Positions 1 through 12,003 of a stretch of DNA of 64,000 bases are shown piece by piece. This DNA is from Apus apus (Eukaryota; Chordata; Aves; Apodiformes; Apodidae). Positions within the stretch are counted from its first letter, which is position 1. The number at the start of each line of letters is the position of its first letter. The notes beneath the pieces were generated by a model. It did not search any database and was not told where the DNA came from. It saw only the letters and a program-made list of their open reading frames with translations. Position numbers and translations under genes: made by a program. The DNA is taken from assembly GCF_020740795.1 (NCBI RefSeq), contig NC_067285.1, positions 37,829,318 through 37,893,317 on the forward strand. Reading direction: 5' to 3'.

Positions 1-262
1 TCTCACGTTGAGGTGGAATTTCCTGTGTTCCATCCTGTTTGTGTCCACTGCCCCTCGTCCTATCACAGGGCACCACTGAGAAGAGACTGACCCCCTCTTC
101 TTGACACCCACCCTTCAGATATTAATAAGATCCCCTCTCAGTCTTCTCCAGACTGAACAGCCTTTCCTTATAAAAAGAAGTTCAAGTCCCTTAATCATCC
201 TTTTGTCCTCTGTTGGACCTTCTCTAGTATATCCCTGTCCCTCTTGAACTGCTTTTTCCTTT
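1..262 (-). mobile_element. CR1 LINE fragment, near 3' end
   Basis: Read on the minus strand this matches the C-terminal ORF2 and 3' region of avian CR1: the same phrases (CCCCTTGTCCTR, CCACTGAGAAGAG, GACACCCACCCTTYAGATATT) recur in the other CR1 copies of this window. It is cut by the window edge. It lies in an intron of CWF19L1, downstream of exon 4 in the sense of that gene. Confidence 0.85.
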
Positions 263-681
263 TAGCTTTGGTGCAGCTTTGTTACCTTTAAAGATGACAT
301 TTCTTGTCTCTGCTCCAGGACAGCTTCAGAGCACAGAGAAATCATACTTCAAGTAGGAAACCTTTCCCACCCAATGACAGGCCTGCTCTGAGAATAAGAT
401 ACTCTCAAAGAACAGGCTCTTTCAACCACTATTCCTTTTGGTAAGCAAGCTCAGTGTTAGAAAACAAAAAAAAAATCAGGGTTTTCTTTCACATTTTACA
501 TAGCAGATTGCTTCACCCTTTCCACACAGAGTCAAGCTCCAGTCTGAACCCCAGAATAAGAAGTGCCACCATAACATTTTCAGAATAAAAGGAAGAACTT
601 TGAACTGGGAAGATCAGAAAAGGTTCACAAAAGCACCATGGGAAAATGCACATCCTTATCACACATCAACTGCAGCCTTAC

Positions 682-3600
682 CTAAATAGGTGATGTTCTC
701 AGCTAATTCACAGCCACTGACATCTGGGAAACAGCTGACAGTCTCCTGGTCATTAGCACCAAGCACATAGGTTGGAATTGGAGCTGAGGAGGAAAACCAC
801 ATGCACTCTGTCTGCTTCAGTTTAAGTACATCAGCACATGGGGTAAGGGATCAACACTTGAAGAGGGAAGATTTAGGTTAGACATTAGGAGGAAATTCTT
901 CACTGTGAGGGTGGTGAGATACTGGAAGCTGTAGCTGCCCCATCCTTTTGGGTGTTCAAGGTCAGGTCGGATGGGGCTTGGAGCAGCCTGGTCTAGTGAG
1001 AGGTGTCCCTGCCCATGCAGGGGGTTGGAACTGGATGGTCTTTAAAGTCCTTTGCTACCCAAACTAGTCTGGGATTCTATGAAGTCCAGTCCACACTTCT
1101 GAGAAGCAGAGCAGGTCCCAGCCATTCCTACAGCCCCCACCACCACTCCTTGGCAGCATGCTGAGAAGCAGGAAGCACAGAACAAGAAACCTGCTCTCAC
1201 AGTGACTCCCCACACCTGCTGTATCCACAGATCCCACAGCACCGGCAGAGAACAACCTCTGCTTCACCTACAGCTTGCTCCACTGCCTGCTCAAGAAGAT
1301 CAGCTCCAAAACAATCCATTTTTCACTGAACAAAACCCAGTAATAGTTTCCTAGTGAAGAAGGGAGAGCAGCAGCTCTGCTACAGCTGCTGGGGAACTGG
1401 TGCTTGACGTTCCAGCTCCCACAGTCAGAAGGTACAGGTGATTGCTTTCAAGCATAGGGTTGAGCTTGAAAACATTATGAATGGCTTCAAACGAAAATGA
1501 AGGGACAGGAATTTTGTATCTGTCTGTATAGGTGAGGTTATAAGCTACAGATTTATTTTCAACAGTTCAAAGGCTAAAGACAGCTCAAGTGAGCATGAGC
1601 AGTGAAGTCTCTGCAAGTCCATGGAAGCCTTTGCTGTTCACACCCACTCTCCTCCCTGCACATACAGGAGAGCCAGGTTTAAACCATTAACAACTCTCCT
1701 GACATTCTCAAAGCAACAGGAACACAAGGCAGCAGATGCCTCGCCACAGTAAGTCCTCAGCCACAAGCAGCAAATGGGACAATCTTTGCCCAGATGGCTT
1801 ACATAGATGCAGGAACAAGCAGGGGAGAGCTGGGAGGTGATGCAGCTGCACAGAGGAACCAGAAAGCAGGAGGGCCAGTGCCTTTTTGGCTCACCTCATG
1901 CCAGAGGCGAGAGCCACAGTAGCACCAAGGAGAAAATAGGAACAGCACAAATGGTCATGAAGTAGCATCTGTTTTACAAGATGGGTGTGGAAAGAGGCAG
2001 AAAAGTCCACAGAGCACTCTCTGTATTCATGGCTAGGAAAACATCTTCAGCACAAGGGCTGCAGGAGGGCAAAATCCTCTCCTCTGGAAAGCCTTGTGAT
2101 CTCCCTGCCTGAAGAACACAGATGTTTAGCCCACCAGCACCTCTTTTCCCTCTGTTCTCCTTGGGCCTGAATGCAGGGAGGGGAATAACAGCACAGCTAC
2201 ACACTGCAGGGAGGAGTCGGGGGGAAGCATGAACATGGGTGTGAACAGGGGACAACGGGGAATTTCTGCAAGAGAATCACAAGGTGGTCAGGGTTAGAAG
2301 GGACCTCTACAGATCATCTAGTCCAATCCCTGCTAGAGCACGGTCACCTACAGTAGATCCCACAGAAATACATCCAGATGGGTTTGGAATGTCTCCAGAA
2401 GAAGAGACTCCATAGCCTCTCTGGACAGCCTGTCCCAGGGCTCTCTTACTCTTTTTCTTTACACAGTAAATAAGTTTTCCCTTATATTTAGCTTGAACCT
2501 TCCATGTTTCAAGCTTGTGCCCATTGCCCCTTGTCCTGCCACTGAACACCACTGAGAAGAGTCTGGACCCATCCTCCTGACACCCATTAACCTCATGGTT
2601 AACTTACTGTCTAGAGGACTCTGACATCCTTCTCCTCAGGGCTGCTTTCCAGGTCATCCCCTAATCTATACTGATGTGTGGCATTGTTCCTCCCAAAGTG
2701 CAGGACTGTATACTTGCCCTTGTTGAACCCCATTAGGTTCCCCTCTGCCCCAGCTGTCCAGCTGGGCACAGCCCTCTGGAGTGTCACCAGCCCTCCCAGT
2801 TTGGTACCATTAGTGAACTTGAGTGAAGAACCAGGAGTGGCAGAAGAAGTGCTACACACTAGTAGGCTTGCTGGGATCCCATGGCCTGCTGACCCAAGCA
2901 CCATAAACATGCAGCCTCCCAGGAGACCCAGGTTGGGAAACAAGGACTGCCCCACACAGCAGCCTGCAGGCTGAAGCTTTGAGGAGGTGATGGCAGGAAC
3001 AGAAGTGTGACCATAAGACATACAGGCAAGGAGAGAGAGAAGACTCTGACACCAATTAGCAGCATCCTGTGTCTGTCCTCTGACTAGAGATGACTCAGGA
3101 ATAGGTCATGAAACCCAAACTGTGGGTAGGCCACTTAGACACAAGCATCATTGTGCTCCCAAGTGTGGGAGCAGGACAGAAATGAGTTTTGTTTGAAAAC
3201 AAAGCTATCCTCTTTCCCTCCTGCGTGGAATTTTCCTACTGAAGGGTAACTGCTTTATCATTACACCACTGAACTGCCACTTCTGCACTCGGCAGCAGTG
3301 AAGCAGGTGGTTAAATGGTAAGTGACATCAGTCACAGCACCCCACAACACCTTCCTTACCTCTCTTGGCCCCGCTGCGATACTCTGCCCATTCTGTCGCT
3401 GATGTAGAGCCAAAAAAATTCCCAACGCACAAAAGCATCTAAAAACATCAGACAAAGAATTGCCATCTGGCCCGGGCCAGAACACCCGCAGCTTTCCCCC
3501 CTGTGCGGCTCCCTCCCAACGCCACGACGCGCGGCCCCGCAGAGGCATTTTAGTGGTGTGGGAGAGAGGACCGTCTGGCTTCACCTCCTGTTTCAAACTT

Positions 3601-4675
3601 CATAATCATGGGTTTAGAGGAGACAAAGAGGCTGCTGCTCTCCCCAGCTCTGCCCGCACAAATCACAGCTCCTGTCCCAGGGCTCTCTTACTCTTTTTCT
3701 TTACACAGTAAATAAGTTTTCCCTTATATTTAGCTTGAACCTTCCGTGTTTCAAGCTTGTGCCCATTGCCCCTTGTCCTGCCACTGAACACCACTGAGAA
3801 GAGTCTGGACCCATCCTCCTGACACCCATTAACCTCATGGTTAACTTACTGTCTAGAGGACTCCGACATCCTTCTCCTCAGGGCTGCTTCCACGCCAAAC
3901 CCGCCCACCGTGTCACCCGTGTCAGCCATCCCAACGCTCCCGCCCACCCAAAGGGTGTCTACGGGAACCCCCGCCGAGGAGCCCAAACCTCCCCCCGGAG
4001 CCTTACGTCGAAGTGGCCGCTCTTGCCCTGGATGGCCCGGACCCGCCCGAAGAGGGTCTCCAGCCGTCCCTCCACGTCGCCACAAGCCAGACTGCGAGAC
4101 ACGGCGCCTCAGCGGCCGTCCCAGCCGCCCCGCCCCGCTCCGTCCCTCTCTGTCCCGTCCCGTCCCGCTCCGCTCCGTCCCGCTCTGTCCCGTCCCGTCC
4201 CGTCCCGCCCCGCTCCGTCCCGCTCCGCTCCGTCCCGTCCCGCTCCGTCCCGTCCCGCTCCGTCCCGTCCCGCTCCGTCCCGTCCCGTCCCGTCCCGCTC
4301 TGTCCCGTCCCGTCCCGCCCCGTCCCGTCCCGCCCCGTCCCGTCCCGCCCCGCTCCGTCCCGTCCCGCTCCGTCCCGCTCCGCTCCGTCCCGTCCCGTCC
4401 CGTCCCGTCCCGCTCCGTCCCGTCCCGTCCCGCCCCGCTCCGCTCCGCTCCGCTCCGCCCCGTCCCGTCCCGCCCCGCTCCGTCCCGTCCCGCTCCGTCC
4501 CGTCCCGTCCCGCCCCGTCCCGACCCGTCCCGACCCGTCCCGCCCCGTCCCGTCCTGTCCCGTCCCGTCCCGTCCCGCCCCGTCCCGACCCGTCCCGTCC
4601 CGTCCCGTCCCGTCCCGCTCCGCTCCGCCCCGTCCCGTCCCGCCGCACTCACACGCGCAGCGGCGCCGCCGCCAT
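682..4675 (-). CDS. CWF19L1: CWF19L1, first four coding exons (5' part of gene)
   Basis: CWF19-like protein 1, related to the yeast splicing factors Cwf19 and Drn1 and implicated in late spliceosome or lariat handling; the N-terminus is a metallophosphatase-like domain. Minus-strand exons: 4675-4653, 4091-4007, 3438-3360 and 783-682. All introns are GT-AG and phases agree (23, 85, 79 and 102 nt), giving 96 residues. Start MAAAPLRV then [17 protein letters not shown] matches human [16 protein letters not shown]. Exon 3 reads [11 protein letters not shown]; exon 4 reads [13 protein letters not shown] and [12 protein letters not shown], close to the human protein as I recall it. GDVEG, GN and GAN are the metallophosphatase-type motifs. 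The human protein is about 540 residues, so the rest lies beyond position 1. Intron 1 is filled by a microsatellite and exon 3 sits between two near-identical CR1 pieces. Nothing in the exons is broken. Confidence 0.93.
855..1083 (+). mobile_element. CR1 LINE 3' end
   Basis: Typical CR1 tail: TTAGACATTAGGAGGAAATTC, a GTGAGGGTGGTGAG block, GGGGCTTGGAGCAGCCTGGT, and the terminal GGGATTCTATGA. 5'-truncated, as is usual. It sits in CWF19L1 intron 3. Confidence 0.9.
2272..2845 (-). mobile_element. CR1 LINE fragment
   Basis: Antisense CR1 3' region starting with AGAATCACAAGGTGGTCAGG and TCTAGTCCAATCCCTGC, running into sequence whose reverse complement encodes the C-terminal part of CR1 ORF2 ([18 protein letters not shown], a typical CR1 stretch). 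Lies in CWF19L1 intron 3. The segment 2429-2648 recurs at 3671-3890. Confidence 0.9.
3671..3890 (-). repeat. Duplicated internal slice of the neighbouring CR1
   Basis: About 220 bp that repeats 2429-2648 in the same orientation, 1,242 bp away, with only about three differences (one A/G, one T/C, one T missing near the end). Both edges fall inside CR1 rather than at an element terminus, so this is a local duplication and not a separate insertion. It lies in CWF19L1 intron 2, while its source lies in intron 3, so the pair brackets exon 3 (3360-3438). Confidence 0.85.
4119..4645. repeat. GC-rich pentanucleotide microsatellite (CCGTC)n filling CWF19L1 intron 1
   Basis: About 515 bp of CCGTC units with CCGCC, CCGCTC and CCGAC variants. 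On the CWF19L1 sense strand it reads (GGGAC)n, dense in G-triplets. Intron 1 runs from 4652 to 4092, so the array occupies nearly all of it, from 7 bp past the donor to about 28 bp before the exon-2 acceptor. The long open frames it gives on both strands (PSRPVPSR and GTGRDGTGR repeats) are artefacts of a stop-free repeat. Confidence 0.97.
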
Positions 4676-4860
4676 CGCGGACGTGCCGGAGCCGCAGCAG
4701 CAGCCGCGCCCGCGCCCCGAACCTCCCGCCGCCGCCGCTTCCGGTCCGCCGCCCCAAGCGCTCCGCCGCTTCCGGTCCGCCGCCCCGAGCGCTCCGCCGC
4801 TTCCGGGGAGCCGCGGGGTGTGTGGGCAGCAGCGATCGGCCCGCCCCGGTGAGCGGCGGG
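4676..4860 (-). promoter_or_regulatory. CWF19L1: CWF19L1 CpG-island promoter and 5' UTR with three tandem ETS sites
   Basis: Very GC- and CpG-rich, immediately upstream of the CWF19L1 ATG (4675). A 31-bp unit is repeated about 2.5 times between 4732 and 4806, and each repeat carries CTTCCGG (ETS core CCGGAAG on the gene strand) at 4738-4744, 4769-4775 and 4800-4806. There is no TATA box, as expected for a housekeeping promoter. A plus-strand GGTGAGCGG at about 4849 could be the donor of a divergent non-coding transcript; I could not identify a divergent gene. Confidence 0.75.
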
Positions 4861-5919
4861 GCTGGGGTTGTGCCCGAGCCCGGCTGGCGCCCCGCAGGGC
4901 TGAGGGAGCTGCCAGGAGCCCGCACGGAGCCGCTCCCTGTTGGCTCGGGAGGGCCCCAGCAGGGAGAGGCTCCCGAGGACTGGGGTGAAACACCTGTCGC
5001 TCCTCTCCCGCGGCGTTGAGCGGGACTCAGAATGACCGCGCTGCAGGGCGTTAAGTGCTGGACTGGTGCGTCGTTAACCAGACAGGTAAAACCAGGAACG
5101 CCCCCCGGGCCGGTGTCGTTAAGAGGCTGTCACAGGAACACGAAGAGGAGGAATGCGCCCGAGGCAGGCGCTGCTAGGAGGGCGTGAAGGCAGCAGGACT
5201 GTCCTGGGCGGAGCTCGATACATTCCAGGTGCTCAGGAGGAAGTCTCCGGGACCCCTTCCCCAGCGTGGCAGCACCCGCGGGGGCTTTAATCCGTGACCT
5301 TTCCCCCTTCCCCGTGAGGCTCCAGGCTGCACCATCAGGAAGTCTCCACGTCCTACCACACAACAGATCAACCCCTCAGATGTTCATGTTATCAGCACCC
5401 ACCAATATTTCCACATGGATCCAGGGCTTCCCAGAGACAGGTTGCTTGGGGATGCAGCTCAAAGCAGGTGGAAAGCTCCAGCTCAGGCTGAAGACTGGTA
5501 CAAGGTCAAAAACCAACAAGGACTGTGGTGGAACATTGGAAAGAGATCGGTGAGTGAGTCTCCACTTGCCTGGAAGGACAAGCTCAGCCAGCATGGCCAG
5601 GGGCTGCGGCACTGTTACCATCCTGCAAGGTGCTGCCCCTCCAGCTCCGCAGGGACAGCCTGGAGTCTCTTGGTCCTCCCATTGTCCTGCACAGTCCCAA
5701 AAGCACCTTTGTGTCCTCCAGAGCAAGGGAGGAAGCTGTTCATACAGCCCTGTGAGGAAGAGCTCCCCTGCCTGCATTGGGCACTGCAGGACTATGTGCC
5801 CTGGGCGCTGTCCAGAAGATACTGGCAGGTCCCAGCTGCTGTAGCACTGCCTGGTGCTGGTCCTGCAGAGCCAGCTCCTCCACTGGTCCTGTCCAGGACA
5901 GAAGTAGGATGTGACCCAG
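4861..5919. other. CpG-island shore and unassigned sequence
   Basis: GC-rich to about 5300, then ordinary composition. Open frames here are short, have no recognisable homology and no consistent splice sites. No gene called. Confidence 0.5.
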
Positions 5920-6110
5920 TGTCACGGCTTGACTCAGGATGGACAATTAAACCAGAGACAACAATGCTCTTGGTTCCCTCCCTCTCCCACTCAGGTAGGG
6001 AAGGAGAGAGAGAATGAGAAAGGATTGAAAACTAAATTTAATCAAACACTAATGTTAAAATAAAATATGTACAATTATGTACAAATGTGTTCAGGAATGT
6101 GCAAACCACT
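5920..6110 (-). mobile_element. ERV LTR fragment, same family as 61297-61515
   Basis: Starts TGTCACGGCTTGACTCAGGA and shares AATTAAACCAGAGACAACAA, the AGGTAGGGAAGGAGAGAGA block, the TATGTACA stretch and TGTGTTCAGGAATGTGCAAA with the LTR at 61297. As a minus-strand element this is the R-U5 end. Similarity fades after about 6110. No internal region is visible, so it is probably a solo or partial LTR; old, by its divergence from the other copy. Confidence 0.65.
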
Positions 6111-6262
6111 CTTGCCTCCTCCCACCCCCACAACTCCCCTGGCATCTCCTGAGCTGTGAGCAGCCCCAAAATGTCCCAGAGCTGCCAGAGAGAGGGCAGA
6201 GCAGCCAGGAGCTGAGGGCAGAGTGATGAGGGACAGGGATGCACAGGCCTGGGGATCAACGG

Positions 6263-6333
6263 GGATGGATGGATGGATGGATGGATGGATGGATGGATGG
6301 ATGGATGGATGGGTGGATGGACGGACGGATGGA
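6263..6333. repeat. (GGAT)n microsatellite
   Basis: About 17 tetranucleotide units, with GGGT and GGAC variants at the right end. It produces spurious MDGWMDG and PSIHPSIH frames on the two strands. Confidence 0.97.
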
Positions 6334-6694
6334 GTCCTCCCCAGACTCCAGCCATGTATGGGAGAGAAAGGGAGAAGAAGCCAAAAGGGGCTTTACTTCC
6401 ATGATCCCTGAGCTTACACTGAGATTATGTAGATATATGACATTTAATACTTTGGTCAATTTGCTGTCCATCTAGTCCATCTCTTCCCTATGGCAGAGCT
6501 GCAGATACGACTATTCTGCCCCTGAAGCATCTGAGGTGGCACAGCAAAGTATCCTTGGAGTCTCAGCAGTAATATAAACTTTCCAGTGTTATCAGTCCCA
6601 GCTGGAACACTTGCTGCTAGTTAAAAGAAAGCTTGCTGAAGGAAAAAAAACCCAACAAAACAGTAAAAGGAAAATTTGCTTCATCCTGGCTCAA

Positions 6695-6829
6695 ACCAGG
6701 ACACCTGTCTGGATGCCTTTCTGAGTGACCTGCCCTAGATTCTGTGGTGGTCCTGCTCTGGCAGGGGGGTTGGACTTGACGATCTCCGGAGGTCACTTCC
6801 AACCCCTGACATTCTGTGATTCTGTGATC
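6695..6829 (+). mobile_element. CR1 LINE 3' tail
   Basis: CCTGCTCTGGCAGGGGGGTT, GGACTTGACGATCTCCGGAG and the terminal ACATTCTGTGATTCTGTGA are the CR1 3' end, matching the end of the large CR1 at 10616. Confidence 0.9.
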
Positions 6830-7311
6830 CTGGACCTGTCCACATTTTATACTCTGAAGCTGCATTTTACAGATTGTTTCCTTCTTGGAAACAGTTATAG
6901 TTATTTTGCTTTCTAGACACTGACTATTGGCAATATGTTTAGAATTTGCAAATAAAGTATTTTTTCTCCTTGTTCATTGTTCAGTATCTTAATGGCACTC
7001 GCCAAATGGGGTTGGTTCATATTAGCTGCCTCAAAGACTTAGGTTTGCTCAGAGACAGTTGTATCATTAATTGCTACCTTCAAAATTACATCTTACTAGA
7101 GGACTTCAAAAAAAGCCCAATTATTTTACATTGATTCTGTCTTCTCAGAAAATTAGGCTCTAAATATAAAGCTTTTAAAGGGTGTGCCAACGTGGAACTG
7201 CATTTTTGTCATCTGAAAATGCACAGACATAAGCTGACTTGTATCCACTATGCTTTTACTGATCCTGTTTACCTAGTAGATTCCTCTGATTACTACCCAC
7301 TGCTGATTTTT

Positions 7312-10300
7312 CAGGTTGGCAGTGACAAAATCATTACGAGAAATGTAAGGGCAATGAAGAGAGACTTCAGGGCCCTGGGACGGCTAGTTAGGGGGTCTGG
7401 AGCGCAAGTAGTGTTTGCCTCCATACCTCCTGTAAGAATGGGTGGGGTGGTAAATAGGAAGAGTTTACAGGTCAACAAATGGCTAAGAGACTGGTGCCAA
7501 AGACAGGGTTTTGGTTTTTTTAATCATGGGCTGCTGTATGAGACACCTGGCCTGATGGTGGCAGGTGAGATGCACCTGTCCCAGAGGGGGAAAAGGCTTT
7601 TGGGGCAGGACTTAGCAGGGCTCATTGAGAGAGCTTTAAACTAGATGTGAAGGGGGAAGGGGAGAAAACTGGGTCTGTTAGGGACAAGCCCAAGAGGAAC
7701 ATACCAGGGCCTGAAGGAAGGTGGTCTAAGGAGGTTTTGGTCCCACCAGTGTGCTCTGCTTGCTTCCTGAAATGCCTGTACACCAATGCACGCAGCATGG
7801 GGAATAAACAGGAGGAGTTAGAGGTCTGTGTGCGGTCTAAGGGTTATGATCTGGTAGCAATAACTGAGACATCGTAGGACAGCTCACACGACTGGAATGT
7901 GGCCATGGGTGGCTCTGTGCTTTTTAGGAAAGATTGGTCGGTGAAGCGAGGTGGTGGAGTTGCTCTTTATGTGAGAGAGCAACTAGAATGTATCGAGTTT
8001 TGTGCAGGGGCTGATGAGGGGCAAGTTGAAAGTCTGTGGGTAAGAATTAAAGGGCAGGCTGGTGTGGGTGATACAGTTGTGGGGGTCTACTACAGACCTC
8101 CTGATCAAGGCAAGGAAGTTGATGAGGCTTTCTACAAGCAGCTGAAAGCAGCCTCACAACTACAGTCCCTAGTCCTTATGGGAGATTTTAACTACCCTGA
8201 TATCTGCTGGAAGACCTACACAGCCAGCCTTGCACAGTCTAGGAGGTTCCTCCAGTGCATTGACGACAACTTCTTAATGCAAATGGTGGACAAGTCGACT
8301 AGAAGAGGAGCGCTCCTGGATCTTGTGCTCACCAACAAGGAGGACCTTGTTGAAGCAGTGGTGGTCAATGGCAGCCTTGGCTGCCGTGACCATGAGATGG
8401 TGGAGTTCAGGATCCTGTGTGGAAGGAACACAATACCCAGCAGGACCAGAACCCTGGACTTCCGAAGGGCAAACTTTGGCCTCCTCAATCAACTGTTAAG
8501 GGAAATCCCATGGGATAAGGTGCTAGAAGGTAAAGGGGCTCAAGATAGCTGGTCAACATTCAGGGACCACTTCTTGCAAGGACAGGATCAGAGCGTCCCA
8601 ATGGTTAGGAAATCTAGTAAGGGAGCTAGGAGACCTGCATAGTTAAAAAAGGAACTGCTGGGCAAACTTAAGTGGAAAAAGAAAGTCTACAGATCATGGA
8701 AGGAGGGGCTGGTAACTTGGGAGGAATATAGGACTGTTGTCAGAGAATGTAGGGAGGCAATTAGGAAAGCTAAGGCCTCCTTGGAACTTAATCTTGCAAG
8801 TCGGGTTAAGGATAATAGAAAGAGCTTTTTCAAATACATAGCTAACAAAACAAACACTAGAGGCAATATTGGCCCACTGTTGAATGAGGTGGGAGCCCTG
8901 GTGACAGAGGATATAAAGAAGGCAGAGGTGCTGAACGCCTTCTTTGCCTCTGTCTTTACTCCTGCAGGCTTTCCCCATGAGACCAGTTTCATATAGCCCC
9001 AGTAGAAGTCAAGATAAAGGAGGAGTTTGCCCAGGTAGATGAGGATTGGGTTAGGGATCAGTTGAGTAATCTGGACATCCATAAATCGATGGGTCCGGAT
9101 GAAATGCATCCAAGGGTGCTGAGGGAGCTGGCGGAGGTCATTGCTAGGCCACTCTCCATCATCTTCGGTAAGTCATGGGTAACAGGAGAGGTGCCTGAGG
9201 ACTGGAGGATAGCAAATGTCACTCCAGTCTACAAGAAGGGCAAGAAGGAGGACCCGGGTAACTATAGACTGGTCAGCCTCACCTCCATCCCTGGAAAGGT
9301 GATGGAACAACTTGTCCTTGGCACTATCTCTAGGCATATCAAGGACATGGGGTCATCAGGAGCAGTCAGCATGGTTTTACCAAGGGTAAGTCATGTTTCA
9401 CTAACCTCATAGCCTTCTATGAGGCAATTACTAGGTGGATGGATGATGGCAGAGCGGTGGATGTGGTCTATCTTGATTTCAGTAAAGCATTTGACACCGT
9501 CTCCCACAGCATCCTTGTAGATAAGTTGATCAAGTATGGGTTTGATGATCAGGTAGTGAGGTGGATCAAGAACTGGTTGAAAGGAAGGAGGCAGAGAGTT
9601 GTATTCAATGGGGCAGAATCTAGTTGGAGGCCTGTGACTAGTGGAGTCCCTCAGGGGTCGGTACTGGGACCGGTGTTGTTCAACATCTTCATCAACAACC
9701 TGGATGAGGGTACAGAATGTACCCTCAGCAAGTTTGCTGATGACACCAAGCTGGGAGGAGTGGCTGACACACTGGAGGGCTGTGCTGCCATTCAGAGGGA
9801 CTTAGACAGGCTGGAGAGTTGGGCGGGGAGAAATCTGATGAAGTTCAACAAGGGCAAGTGTAGAGTTCTGCATTTGGGGAAGAGAAACCCCATGTACCAG
9901 TACAGGTTGGGGGCTGACCTGCTTGAGAGCAGTGTAGGTGAAAGGGACCTGGGGGTCCTGGTAGACAGGAGGATGACCATGAGCCAGCAGTGTGCCCTTG
10001 TGGCTAAGAAGGCCAATGGCATCCTGGGGTGCATTAGAAAGGGGGTGGTTAGTCGGTCAAGAGAGGTTCTCCTCCCCCTCTATTCTGCATTGGTGAGGCC
10101 ACATCTGGAGTATTGTGTCCAGTTCTGGGCCCCCCAGTTCAAGAAGGACAGGGAAGTGCTTGAAAGAGTCCAGGGCAGAGCCACAAAGATGATGAAGGGA
10201 GTGGAACATCTCCCTTATGAGGAAAGGCTGAGGGAGCTGGGTCTCTTTAGCTTGGAGAAAAGGAGACTGAGGTGTGACCTCATCAGTGTTTACAAATATG

Positions 10301-10616
10301 TAAGGGGTGAGTGTCAGGGAGATGGAGTTAGGCTTTTCTCAATGTTGACCAGTGATAGGACAAGGGGTAATGGGATCAAATTGGAGCATAGGAGGTTCAA
10401 GGTGAATATTCAAAAATTTTTTTTTACTGTGAGAGTGACAGAGCACTGGGACAGGCTGCCCAGAGAGGCTGTGGAGTCTCCTTCTCTGGAGACATTCAAA
10501 CCCCCCTGGACACGTTCCTGTGTGATGTGCTCTAGGTGACCCTGCTCTGGCAGGGGGGTTGGACTAGATGATCTTTTGAGGTCCCTTCCAACCCCTAGGA
10601 TTCTATGATTCTATGA
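7312..10616 (+). mobile_element. CR1 LINE, 3.3 kb, 5'-truncated, nearly complete ORF2
   Basis: From the left: C-terminal part of ORF1 with its esterase-like domain (7312-7644, ending ...GKRLLGQDLAGLIERALN); ORF2 endonuclease (7647-8642, with TNARSMGNKQEELE, ITETS, VVGVYYRPPD and LMGDFNYPDICW); reverse transcriptase (about 8660-10540, with [31 protein letters not shown] as motif [16 protein letters not shown] as motif B and FADDTK as motif C). The 3' end is GATTCTATGATTCTATGA. ORF2 is interrupted by a TAG at 7875-7877 and by further stops or frame changes near 8640, 9000 and 9410, so it is not autonomous. The last 1.1 kb (9439-10539, 366 codons) is open, suggesting moderate age. Confidence 0.95.
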
Positions 10617-11933
10617 TAGTTTAAATGAGATCAATTTTGTTTTCAAGGCTGACAGCAGCTTGCAAAATATAGTGAAAGTCATTATTTACTTTGGTTCCTA
10701 TGCAAGCAGTGGTATGAGAAGTGGTCACGTTACTATGAAATCAGTATCTACCTTTAGAGACTCCCTGAAGGTTTCAAGATAAAGTTCTGACCTCTCCAAG
10801 ATTTGTGTTTGATCATCCTTGCAAAGACTGTAAGCAATTTCAGAAACTGAAAGTATTCAGAAAATTTCTAAGTGACTCTGAACAAATAAGCTAATTTTTA
10901 AAAATTAATTGTTCCTTTCAGTTACTAGAGAATGTACTAATAATATCAAGACAGTTTTTACATGACACAGTCACTTTTAATGTAGAGTTCTTTTGTGATC
11001 ACCTGTAGTCTTCGCTTTAATACTAAGCATGTTGCTTTGTTCACAGATCATTAATTATTTTAGCAAGGAAATGTCTCTGACTGAAGTATGATATATTGCA
11101 CATAAGAAGGTTCTACCCCTAGGGGCCTACCAAGGTACTTCTGTTTTCACTAGTATTTATTTCAGTATGATTTACAAAACGGGTTGTGTGCATAATACAG
11201 ACACCCTAGTGTACTGTTACTGAATCCCAAACGTTCTGGTCAGTACACATAGCTATTTCTTTAACATTTATGAGAATCTGGTCCTTTCCCTGGAAACGTG
11301 ATGCGGAGTGACTTAAGACTTCATGTAAAGACCCTTTCTCTGCTTGTGCTTTATTTCCTTGTGCTTTCTTCCCTTGTGGTTTCAGTCCAAGGTGATGAGT
11401 AATGAATGATTGCTTTAGAGAAACGAAGTTCATTAGACAGTTTGGATTTTCTTTACTACCATGAAAAAAAGCCAAAAACATTATTCAAAATAACTAGTGG
11501 ACGCAAGACTACTATGGTCATATTGTATAGAAAAAATGCTGAGCAGTACAAGAAAAGTGTGAACTACAGCTTTCAAGTAGTTAATATGATATAAGCACTT
11601 TGCTTATAGATAAAAAGGTAAGATTGTTTGGAAAGTTTAAAACTGGTTCTCTCAAGACCACTGAAATATCTTAAGAGTTCACTCTTCTATTGATGCTGAG
11701 AATGAATGTTAATGAATGCTGTTAAATGAAGAGACTGTACATTTTCATTGGCAATGTTTGCACTACAACAGCTTGGAAATTTTGAAACTCACCCATTCTC
11801 TTTTACAGGAGTAAAATAATGAATGCTGCAGACTGAAGCACTACCAAAATGCATTCTGGGCACCTGAATGTATAAATTGCCTGGAGACAGATAATGTGAT
11901 TTTTCATATGAATAATGGTGATAATTGTTAGGC

Positions 11934-12003
<70 letters not shown>

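Noticed and set aside
4119-4645. Could the regular array be CRISPR-like or a satellite
   Set aside because: Units are only 5 bp with no spacers; a microsatellite in a vertebrate intron explains it.
682-4652. An intronic snoRNA (SNORA12 type) of CWF19L1
   Set aside because: I could not identify H and ACA boxes with a convincing fold in the introns visible here; it may lie in introns outside the window.
3837-5019. Long plus- and minus-strand frames rich in PSRP or GTGRDG repeats
   Set aside because: They are readings of the stop-free CCGTC microsatellite that fills CWF19L1 intron 1; real coding exons of CWF19L1 run through the same region on the minus strand.
6223-6475. MDGWMDG and PSIHPSIH frames
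   Set aside because: Translations of the GGAT microsatellite.
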